Positions 1 to 6,014 of a stretch of DNA of 7,699 nt are shown here, in pieces (positions within the stretch are counted from its first letter, which is position 1; each line of letters starts with the position of its first letter). The position numbers and the translations under genes were made by a program. Below the pieces are notes generated by a model. That model did no database searches. It was not told the origin of the DNA and saw nothing but the letters and a program-made list of their open reading frames with translations. The DNA comes from Bifidobacterium imperatoris. GTDB taxonomy: Bacteria; Actinomycetota; Actinomycetes; Actinomycetales; Bifidobacteriaceae. The stretch is taken from NCBI RefSeq assembly GCF_002860405.1, contig NZ_NMWV01000044.1:1-7699 (forward strand). Reading direction: 5' to 3'.

Positions 1-9
1 GAACCGCAA

Positions 10-25
10 TGTTTCACGTGAAACA
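10..25. promoter_or_regulatory. parS: parS site (ParB/Spo0J binding palindrome)
   Basis: The sequence TGTTTCACGTGAAACA is a perfect 16-bp palindrome and matches the bacterial chromosomal parS consensus (tGTTNCACGTGAAACa) at every defined position. ParB-family CTPases load on such sites and spread, organising the origin region for segregation with ParA and condensin. In most bacteria these sites cluster around oriC, so the locus may lie in the origin-proximal part of the chromosome, although plasmids and phages can also carry parS. It lies about 120 bp upstream of the restriction-modification gene. The best internal look-alike, near 1720, matches only about 10 of 16 bases. The motif is seen directly; ParB binding is inferred from the consensus. 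Confidence 0.85.
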
Positions 26-143
26 ATTGTATTTAAGTAGATGAAGCGTCCGCGGAAAAGCAGTCGGCATGTGCGGTAGGGATTTCCTGTAATGCGCCGG
101 TATCCTTGAAGCCAGTACCGATAGCCGATGAGGGAGCCTCAAC

Positions 144-3100
144 ATGAGTATTGACGAGATTTTCGCAAAAATCGTGACTGAATCGGTCGATAAGCGCGAA
201 CAGGGGACTCGTTTCGAGCGTGCCGTTGAGTTCTTCCTTGAACATGATCCCGCATGGCTGGAGCGCATCAAGCAGGTGTGGATGTGGGATGAAGCGCCTA
301 CCAATGACGGCAAGATGGATACTGGCATCGATTTGGTTGCCGAGGATGTGGATGGCTCGCTGTGGGCGATTCAGGCCAAGTGCTATTCCAAGCCTAAGCT
401 TGCGGCCGGTGATGTCTCCACATTCTTCATGAATGCGCTGGCGGATAAGCGCTATCAGCATTACATGATTGCCGACACAGTAGCCGGCTACACGTCCGTA
501 CTTGAGAACTTCATGCTTTCGCATCCGGATATGGATTTGGTGCGCCTTGATATGGATACCATGCGCGAATCGAATTTGGATTGGCAGGCGTTCTCCAACG
601 GTTCCGCGAGCAATACCAATGCCGGTCGCGTAACGTACAGCCCGCGTCCTCATCAGCGCGAAGCCATTGAAGCGGTAACAACCGAACTCAAGGATCACGA
701 CCGCTGCTCGCTGGTTATGGCCTGCGGTACTGGTAAAACCTTGACCTCCTTGAGACTCACGGAATCGATGGTAGGGGAGGGCGGAACCGTGCTGTTCCTG
801 GCTCCTTCCATCAGCTTGGTGTCGCAGTCGATGCGTGACTGGGTGAATCAGACTCGTGCCCGCCGTATCAACGTGTACGTGGTCTGCTCGGATGGCAAGG
901 CCAGCAAGCTGAGCAAGTCGGAGCAGGAATCCTATGGGCAGCTCACGGATATTCCGTTCCCGGCCACTACGAATGCGGAGACCATCGCCAACCGTTTCCA
1001 GCCGCATAAGGATGCGTTGAACGTGGTGTTTTCCACGTACCAGTCGATTCAGGTGATTCATGATGCTCAGCAGCTTGGGCTGCCGGACTTCGACTTGACG
1101 ATCTGTGATGAGGCACACCGCACCACGGGTGTGATGGACGGGGAAGCCGCTTTCCAGAAAATCCATGACGCCGATTTCATTCACTCCACGAAGCGTCTGT
1201 ATATGACGGCCACGCCGCGCATCTTCGGCGAGGGCGCGAAGAATAAGGCCAAAGAGGGTGCGATCGAGATAGCGAGTATGGATGATGAACAGGTCTATGG
1301 TCGTATCGCCTACCGGCTGAGCTTCGGCAAGGCCGTGGCGCTTGGCTTGCTCACCGACTACAAGATCGTGGTGATGCAGGTGGCCGAAAGCATGATGGGC
1401 TCGGCCATGCAAAAACAATACAGTGCCAAGGATTCCGAGATCCCGCTGGATGATGCCGCCAAATTCGTGGGCTGTTGGAAAGCGTTGTTTGATCGTCGGC
1501 ATGCGAAGGGTGTGGAGGAGCTGGTCAATCGCGGTCGTCATGCCGCCGAAGTCGGCCCGGATGATGCCAAGCGCGTGCTGCATCATGCCATCGCGTTCGC
1601 CGCGTCGATTAAGGATTCGAAGGCGTTGAGCGCCCAGTTCCGTACGGTGATCGATGATTACACGCGCAATCTGGAGGATACGGATGCAAACAAGGCGGTG
1701 ATCGCCGCGAACCATGAGGTTCACGTGGAGATCGATCATGTGGATGGCGGCATGGATGCGGCCACCCGTCGTGGCAAGCTCGATTGGCTGGCCGCCAAGA
1801 CCGCGGACAATGAGTGCCATATTCTCTCCAATGCCCGCTGTCTGGCTGAGGGTATTGATGTGCCGGATTTGGATGCGGTGATCTACTTGAACGCCCGCCG
1901 CAGCCGCGTGGATATCATTCAGTCGGTTGGCCGTGTGATGCGCAAGGCTCCCGGCAAGGAATACGGGTACATCATTATCCCGGTGGTGATTCCGTTGGGT
2001 GCGGACCCGGATGCGATTCTCTCCTCGGGCGCCTATGAAACGGTATGGCAGGTGGTGCGCGCGCTCAGGAGCCATGATGAACGCTTGGATGCGATCATCA
2101 ACGCGGCCGCCTTGGGTGATGAGGATTCCTTGCGCAGGATTATCGAGGTGGAAGTGCTCGATGAATCCAAGCTGCGCAAGCGGAGCAGCCGTCGCGATAA
2201 AACCACGGGTAATGTGGCGAGCATCGGCGGCGAAGGCGTGTATGGCAATGATGGCGCTGACGATACCGGTGATGACGCTGACGGGAAACCTGCCGGTAAG
2301 AATTTCCAGCCGGAGCTTGATTTCGAGCTGGGGGAGATGGCGAAGGCCATCAACGCGCAGATTGTGCGTAAGTGCGGTACGAAGATCTACTGGGGTGAAT
2401 GGACCGATGATATCGCAGCCATCACTCGCCGTCGCGCGGAGGCGATCTATCAGCTGGTCGACCAGCCTGGTGCGGCGCGTGAATCGTTCCTTGAGTTCGT
2501 GGATGGTCTCAAAGACAGCCTCAACCCCGGCTATTCGGAGACGGATGCGATTGCGGTATTGGCACAGCATGAGGTGACCAAGCCGATCTTCCAGACCCTG
2601 TTCACCAACAAGGAGGTCATCGAGCACAATCCGATCGTGCGGGGTCTCGACCGCACGATGAACGCCCTGTATGCGGCCGGATTGCCCGAGGTGACCAGCA
2701 ACCCGACGCTGCGTGATTTGTACTCGTCGGTGAGATTGTCTGCGAGCCAGTTGGAGACGGATGTCGCCAAGCAGAATCTCATCAAGGAGATCTACAACGA
2801 GTTCTTCACCAAGGCGTTCAAAGACACCGCCGACTCGCTGGGTATCGTCTACACGCCCGTCGAAGTCGTGGACGCGCAGTTGCATATGGTGCAGCGCGCC
2901 CTGCAACGCGAGTTCGGCCAATCGTTAGGTTCCCGCGGCGTACATGTGCTCGACGGCTTCGCGGGCACTGGTACGTATATCTGTCGCCTTATCGAGGATG
3001 AGAGCCTGATCGATACGGCTGACCTGCCGTACAAGTACGCGCACGATTTGCATTCCAATGAGATAGTCCCGTTGGCCGCCACCATCATGGACATCAACAT

Positions 3101-5201
3101 CGAACAGTCATACCACAAGCGTGTTGGGGGCGACTACATGCCATTCCCGGGCGCCCTGCTCACGGACACGTTCCAAATGCATGAAGATGGTGACACCCTC
3201 GATGACACCATCTTCACTGAGAATACCGAACGCATCAAGCAGCAAAAGGCACTGCCCATCAAGGTGATTATCGGTAACCCGCCGTACCGTGCCGGCGATG
3301 TGGGCCATACCGGAACCGATACCCAGAAATATCCAACATTGGATAAACGCATAGAGGAAACCTATGTGGCGAACTCCGATGCGAATAATAACAACTCGTT
3401 GTACGACCATTACATCCGTGCATTCCGCTGGGCCTCCGACCGTATTGGAGAGTCCGGTATCGTTTGCTTCGTCTCCAACGGAGGATGGGTCAAGGGCGGT
3501 TCAGGTGCGGGCATACGTCGATGCTTCACTGAAGAGTTCAATGCTATTTATGTATACAATCTGCGCGGCAATGCACGAGGTTCCGGCGAAGAACGCCGAA
3601 AAGAAAAAGACAATGTTTTTGGGTCAGGAACTCGAACGACTATTGCCATTACTATGCTGGTCAAAAATCCCACCTCCAAAGAGCATGGTGCTATCCACTA
3701 TAGGGATATAGGCGATTATCTAGATCGTCAGCAGAAGCTCAATATTCTTAAGGAAGTGGTAGAGAGTACTCCGAAATGGAGTGAGCTTCAGCCAGACAAA
3801 CACGGCGATTGGCTCGACCATCGCGACGACAGCTATGCCACATTCATTCCCACTGGAGTGCAAGATGGCTCAAAGAAACTGCCAACAGGATTGTTCGCTA
3901 TTTGGTCTAGAGGCTTAGCAACATGTCGTGATACTTGGGCGTGGAACATGTCGTTGCCTGAATTGCAGTCCAATATGAGTCGTTTACTCGATGACACCAA
4001 TCATGCCATTGAACAGCATCATGTAGATGGAACACCTCTGGAGCAAGACACCACTCGATTCAGCTGGACAAGGCGTTTGCAGGATTATGCCGACAAAGGC
4101 ACCAAGATTCCATACGATCCTGACCATTGCATACTCGGTGTCTACCGTCCATTCTGCAAACAATGGGTCTACTTCGATTCTTTTATGAACGAAAGGACCT
4201 ACCAGCAGCCACGCATTTTCCCGATCGCCGGAGGCGATCGGCCGAAAGGACCTACCAGCAGCCACGTTTCTACCCAAGGCTGTGAACCGGAAAATGCGCC
4301 GAACGAAATGACCTACCAGCAGAGTTTCCCTCGATGCTTAAAAAACATGGTCATTATCTCTTCGGTCACCAATAAGCGAAACTACACCTGTTTTATCAGT
4401 GATATTCTTCCTGACCTGCATGTTGACCCAGATGCAACACAGTGTTTCCCGCTGTACCGATATGAGAAGGTCGAACCGTCAGACGACGGCGGATTGTTCT
4501 CCGAAGCGGATATGCAGGGTGCGGATGAGCATGGCTATATTCGCCATGATGCCATCACTGATACGGGTCTCAAGGTGTTCCGTGAGGCGTATCCGAATCT
4601 GAAGATCACGAAGGAAGACATTTTCTACTACGTGTACGGCGTGCTGCACAGCCCGGAATACCGCAAGCGCTTCGCCAACAACCTGAAGAAGGAGCTGCCA
4701 CGCATCCCGCTCGCAAAGGACTTCACGGCGTTCATGAAGGCCGGCCGAGCCCTTGCACATCTGCATCTCGATTACGAATCCATCGACCCGTGGCCGGTCA
4801 TGGAAGTTGGCGACAGCGCGAACCCGGGTCGTACTGAGAAGATGACCTACCCGAAGAAGATCAAGAATGCCGAAACCGGCAAGAAAGTGCCGGACCTTAC
4901 CGTGTTGAAAGTGGCGGAAAACCTCACGATTGAGGGTATTCCGCTGCGCGCCTACGAGTACGTGGTCAACGGTAAGTCCGCTATCGGCTGGCTGATCGAC
5001 CGCTACAAGGTCACCACCGACAAGAAGAGCGGCATCACCAATGATCCGAACGATTACAGCGATAATCCACGCTACATTGTGGACCTGGCCGAACGCGTCA
5101 TCCGTGTCAGCATGGAAACCCTCGACATCGTCGAAGGCCTCCCCGCCCTAGAAGAACTCCCACACCCCGCCAACTGGCCCGCCGAATGGAACAACAGCTG
5201 A
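144..5201 (+). CDS. Type ISP-like single-chain restriction-modification enzyme (nuclease-helicase-methyltransferase fusion)
   Basis: This 1685-residue protein combines DNA cleavage, ATP-driven translocation and adenine methylation in one chain, as in the LlaGI/LlaBIII family, whose members are around 1,600 residues. Domains in order: an Mrr-like PD-(D/E)XK nuclease with D63 in GIDLVAE and Q77-A-K79 in AIQAKCY; an SF2 helicase core with Walker A ACGTGKT (193-199), DEAH (322-325), TATPR (355-359) and motif VI QSVGRVMRK (593-601); a linker or coupler of about residues 700-920; a methyltransferase with motif I VLDGFAGTGT (935-944) and motif IV NPPY (1045-1048), typical of N6-adenine enzymes; and a C-terminal target recognition region of about residues 1130-1550. 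All key catalytic motifs are present. The ATG at 144 is the first start after an in-frame stop (129-131) and has AGGGAG at 131-136, 7 nt upstream. Family members methylate one strand of an asymmetric site and cut when two translocating enzymes collide. Two oddities are an A+T-rich stretch in the recognition region and a 38-residue repeat insertion at residues 1349-1393. A phage-exclusion helicase-methylase (such as a DISARM component) is less likely because nuclease, helicase and methylase are all in one chain. Confidence 0.93.
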   Translation: MSIDEIFAKIVTESVDKREQGTRFERAVEFFLEHDPAWLERIKQVWMWDEAPTNDGKMDTGIDLVAEDVDGSLWAIQAKCYSKPKLAAGDVSTFFMNALADKRYQHYMIADTVAGYTSVLENFMLSHPDMDLVRLDMDTMRESNLDWQAFSNGSASNTNAGRVTYSPRPHQREAIEAVTTELKDHDRCSLVMACGTGKTLTSLRLTESMVGEGGTVLFLAPSISLVSQSMRDWVNQTRARRINVYVVCSDGKASKLSKSEQESYGQLTDIPFPATTNAETIANRFQPHKDALNVVFSTYQSIQVIHDAQQLGLPDFDLTICDEAHRTTGVMDGEAAFQKIHDADFIHSTKRLYMTATPRIFGEGAKNKAKEGAIEIASMDDEQVYGRIAYRLSFGKAVALGLLTDYKIVVMQVAESMMGSAMQKQYSAKDSEIPLDDAAKFVGCWKALFDRRHAKGVEELVNRGRHAAEVGPDDAKRVLHHAIAFAASIKDSKALSAQFRTVIDDYTRNLEDTDANKAVIAANHEVHVEIDHVDGGMDAATRRGKLDWLAAKTADNECHILSNARCLAEGIDVPDLDAVIYLNARRSRVDIIQSVGRVMRKAPGKEYGYIIIPVVIPLGADPDAILSSGAYETVWQVVRALRSHDERLDAIINAAALGDEDSLRRIIEVEVLDESKLRKRSSRRDKTTGNVASIGGEGVYGNDGADDTGDDADGKPAGKNFQPELDFELGEMAKAINAQIVRKCGTKIYWGEWTDDIAAITRRRAEAIYQLVDQPGAARESFLEFVDGLKDSLNPGYSETDAIAVLAQHEVTKPIFQTLFTNKEVIEHNPIVRGLDRTMNALYAAGLPEVTSNPTLRDLYSSVRLSASQLETDVAKQNLIKEIYNEFFTKAFKDTADSLGIVYTPVEVVDAQLHMVQRALQREFGQSLGSRGVHVLDGFAGTGTYICRLIEDESLIDTADLPYKYAHDLHSNEIVPLAATIMDINIEQSYHKRVGGDYMPFPGALLTDTFQMHEDGDTLDDTIFTENTERIKQQKALPIKVIIGNPPYRAGDVGHTGTDTQKYPTLDKRIEETYVANSDANNNNSLYDHYIRAFRWASDRIGESGIVCFVSNGGWVKGGSGAGIRRCFTEEFNAIYVYNLRGNARGSGEERRKEKDNVFGSGTRTTIAITMLVKNPTSKEHGAIHYRDIGDYLDRQQKLNILKEVVESTPKWSELQPDKHGDWLDHRDDSYATFIPTGVQDGSKKLPTGLFAIWSRGLATCRDTWAWNMSLPELQSNMSRLLDDTNHAIEQHHVDGTPLEQDTTRFSWTRRLQDYADKGTKIPYDPDHCILGVYRPFCKQWVYFDSFMNERTYQQPRIFPIAGGDRPKGPTSSHVSTQGCEPENAPNEMTYQQSFPRCLKNMVIISSVTNKRNYTCFISDILPDLHVDPDATQCFPLYRYEKVEPSDDGGLFSEADMQGADEHGYIRHDAITDTGLKVFREAYPNLKITKEDIFYYVYGVLHSPEYRKRFANNLKKELPRIPLAKDFTAFMKAGRALAHLHLDYESIDPWPVMEVGDSANPGRTEKMTYPKKIKNAETGKKVPDLTVLKVAENLTIEGIPLRAYEYVVNGKSAIGWLIDRYKVTTDKKSGITNDPNDYSDNPRYIVDLAERVIRVSMETLDIVEGLPALEELPHPANWPAEWNNS
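4187..4322 (+). repeat. Triplicated ~22-bp segment inside the recognition region of the restriction-modification gene
   Basis: A segment encoding NERTYQQ occurs three times. Copy 1 (4187-4213) and copy 2 (4243-4266) share 24 identical bases (4190-4213 against 4243-4266). Copy 3 (4301-4322) matches copy 1 at 21 of 22 positions. Copies 1 and 3 are 114 bp apart (38 codons), so both read in frame as NERTYQQ and NEMTYQQ. Copy 2 is offset by 53 bp and out of frame. Read in its own natural frame it gives ERTYQQPRFYPRL and then TGA (4283-4285), a credible variant of the copy-1 peptide ERTYQQPRIFP. NERxYQ followed by PRxFP is, from memory, a conserved stretch in this enzyme family and normally occurs once. 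The extra 38 residues therefore look like a local duplication that happened to preserve the frame. Confidence 0.85.
4212..4298. repeat. Nested inverted repeats (9-bp hairpin inside a 10-bp inverted repeat)
   Basis: CCGATCGCC (4221-4229) and GGCGATCGG (4233-4241) form a perfect 9-bp stem around a GGA loop. Outside this, CGCATTTTCC (4212-4221) is the exact reverse complement of GGAAAATGCG (4289-4298). Both structures sit between copies 1 and 3 of the triplicated segment, within the open reading frame of the restriction-modification gene. The left arm of the outer repeat is ordinary coding sequence just after copy 1; the right arm lies just before copy 3. This is what fold-back or template-switching duplication can leave behind. 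A small palindromic mobile element is an alternative. In mRNA the 9-bp stem would be a strong hairpin. Confidence 0.75.
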
Positions 5202-5224
5202 TCACCTTGCACCTTGTTCGTGGA

Positions 5225-5259
5225 CTCGCGAGCGTGAGGAAATACGTGAGGTACATACT
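5225..5259. promoter_or_regulatory. Possible operator/promoter of the mazE-like gene
   Basis: The 81-bp gap between the restriction-modification gene and the antitoxin gene contains the 8-bp palindrome CTCGCGAG (5225-5232). Two copies of CGTGAGG follow directly (5233-5239 and 5245-5251) with a 12-bp period, and then CATACT (5254-5259), which resembles a -10 box. MazE-type antitoxins usually bind short repeats or palindromes at their own promoters, so these are candidate operator elements. I see no convincing -35 hexamer at the right distance, and the start of transcription is unknown. No clear terminator of the upstream gene is visible here. Confidence 0.35.
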
Positions 5260-5282
5260 GTGTCAATACGAAAGAGGTGATC

Positions 5283-5534
5283 ATGAGTACTACAACATTG
5301 GTCAAATGGGGTAATGGACAAGGCGTGCGCCTATCCAAGGAGACGATGGAACGCGCCGGTCTGCGGGTGGGCGACTCATTGGAGGTCAATGCTGAGAACG
5401 GCATGATTACACTCATACCCGCGAAGAGAAGATATGTTGACATTCCTGATTACCGGCAGTTGTTCAAAGGGTATAACGGTCCTACGCCGGTGGAGGACGG
5501 ATTTGCTTCTCCCGTTGGGCAGGAGACCATCTGA
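5283..5534 (+). CDS. mazE: MazE/ChpBI-family (AbrB/SpoVT fold) antitoxin
   Basis: This 83-residue protein has the N-terminal swapped-hairpin DNA-binding fold of MazE: LVKWGNGQGVRLSKE at about residues 6-20, then GLRVGDSLEV (27-36) and GMITLIPAKRR. The remaining acidic and hydrophobic tail (PDYRQLFKGY, PVEDGF) is the type of segment that wraps and blocks a MazF toxin. It would act in the cytoplasm as an antitoxin and autorepressor. I chose ATG 5283 rather than GTG 5277 because AAAGAGGTGATC at 5271-5282 is nearly a full complement of the 16S rRNA 3' end; GTG 5277 lies inside that ribosome binding site. Its TGA is followed at once by ATG 5534 (TGATG overlap), the usual coupling to a toxin gene, but that toxin is broken. 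It therefore appears to be an orphan antitoxin, perhaps acting on a toxin elsewhere or kept only as a regulator. Confidence 0.88.
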   Translation: MSTTTLVKWGNGQGVRLSKETMERAGLRVGDSLEVNAENGMITLIPAKRRYVDIPDYRQLFKGYNGPTPVEDGFASPVGQETI

Positions 5535-5735
5535 TGATGGGAACCATTCCGGCGGAAGATGGAGGGCAAGATTCACGGGTGGGCGGAGATTGTACAAGCC
5601 AAGTGCCTAGACCTGAACGCGCGATACGCACGCAAGATAACAACTGTGGACGATGATGTCATGGAGCGCATTACGGAAATGCTTCTGGATGGACTCATCA
5701 TGTGTCTTTCAATGCGCGTTGAGCGGTATGGATGA
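5534..5735 (+). pseudogene. Remnant of a MazF/ChpB-family endoribonuclease toxin
   Basis: The natural start, ATG 5534 overlapping the mazE stop, reads MMGTIPAEDGGQ and then loses any MazF likeness, ending at a TGA near 5654. In another frame (the same frame as mazE, ATG 5559 to TGA 5733-5735) there are 58 residues: KIHGWAEIVQAKCLDLNARY at about residues 4-23, then ARKITTVDDDVMERITEMLL. These align well with the C-terminal part of ChpB/MazF toxins (in ChpB roughly HGVVLVNQVRMMDLHARL, then a DE-rich helix), including the DLxAR element. MazF proteins are normally about 110 residues, so the N-terminal catalytic half (the GDI-WLDFDP and RPALV-type motifs) is missing. The likeliest history is an internal deletion with a frame change. 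The 58-residue piece could still be translated, but no good ribosome binding site precedes ATG 5559. The homology is by eye only. Confidence 0.62.
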
Positions 5736-5802
5736 ATTCCCGCAAACGCACAACGGCATACGCGGCATGAACCTTATCGATTGGCTGCTTGCCAAGGATT
5801 GA
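5728..5802 (+). other. Unrecognised short coding remnant, possibly a C-terminal fragment
   Basis: Overlapping the end of the toxin remnant in another frame, the sequence reads MDEFPQTHNGIRGMNLIDWL followed by LAKD and TGA (5800-5802). The composition (a NLIDWLLAKD helix-like ending, no rare codons) looks protein-like, as if it were the tail of a deleted gene. I do not recognise the family. There is no ribosome binding site at the ATG and the frame upstream is uninformative. It may simply be chance. The rest of the stretch to 5838 shows nothing I can name. Confidence 0.18.
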
Positions 5803-5838
5803 ACGATAATGTAACAGTCATAGAGCTGTATGCCGACC

Positions 5839-5924
5839 GTTCGTCATGATTTTTGCATGAAAAGGCAGTTTATTCGTCCAGACTTTTGCCCGAACTGGGT
5901 GAAAGTTCGTCATGATTTTTGCAT
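5839..5924 (+). repeat. Pair of identical 20-bp direct repeats
   Basis: The 20-mer GTTCGTCATGATTTTTGCAT occurs at 5839-5858 and again at 5905-5924, 66 bp apart, with no similarity beyond its ends. Both copies lie in the non-coding stretch upstream of the AAA ATPase gene. The second copy ends with TTGCAT, which could serve as a -35 box. Candidate explanations are a pair of binding sites for a regulator, a duplicated promoter, or a scar left by an excised or duplicated element. Confidence 0.8.
5881..5907 (+). other. Imperfect hairpin between and into the direct repeats
   Basis: ACTTTTGCCC (5882-5891) can pair with GGGTGAAAGT (5897-5906) around the loop GAACT, using eight Watson-Crick and two G-U pairs. 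An outer G-U pair (5881-5907) extends it. The 3' arm runs into the first bases of the second 20-bp repeat, and a run of five T follows at 5916-5920. It might be a weak terminator or attenuator for transcripts from the antitoxin region, but the distance from stem to T-run (about 9 nt) is longer than in a standard intrinsic terminator. Confidence 0.4.
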
Positions 5925-5949
5925 CGGCGATGCGCGGCAAGGCTATACT
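5919..5949 (+). promoter_or_regulatory. Possible promoter of the AAA ATPase gene
   Basis: TTGCAT (5919-5924) and TATACT (5944-5949) resemble sigma-70/HrdB-type -35 and -10 boxes. The spacer is 19 bp, longer than the preferred 17. TATACT matches the -10 consensus in five of six positions. The start would fall near 5956, giving a leader of about 60 nt before the ATG at 6015. The -35 box lies in the second 20-bp repeat, so a regulator of that repeat could control it. The assignment is from sequence likeness only. Confidence 0.4.
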
Positions 5950-6014
5950 CGCCTTAGTAGTACGTCTGCATAAGCGTATTTGCCGAAGCTCATGTGCCGG
6001 ACGATGGAGGTCTT

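Noticed and set aside
1717..1732. CACGTG-centred site resembling parS inside the restriction-modification gene
   Set aside because: It matches the 16-bp palindrome at only about 10 positions and lacks the outer arms, so it is probably coding sequence by chance.
33..2921. A 962-codon open frame on the minus strand opposite the restriction-modification gene
   Set aside because: It is codon-aligned with the sense gene, so minus-strand stops would require sense TTA, CTA or TCA codons, which the G+C-rich first half avoids. The translation shows no recognisable domain, and the sense frame has clear nuclease, helicase and methylase motifs.
3186..3212. Inverted repeat GATGGTG / CACCATC inside the restriction-modification gene
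   Set aside because: Only 7 bp with a 13-base loop in acidic-residue codons (GAT, GAC); expected by chance in a 5-kb gene.
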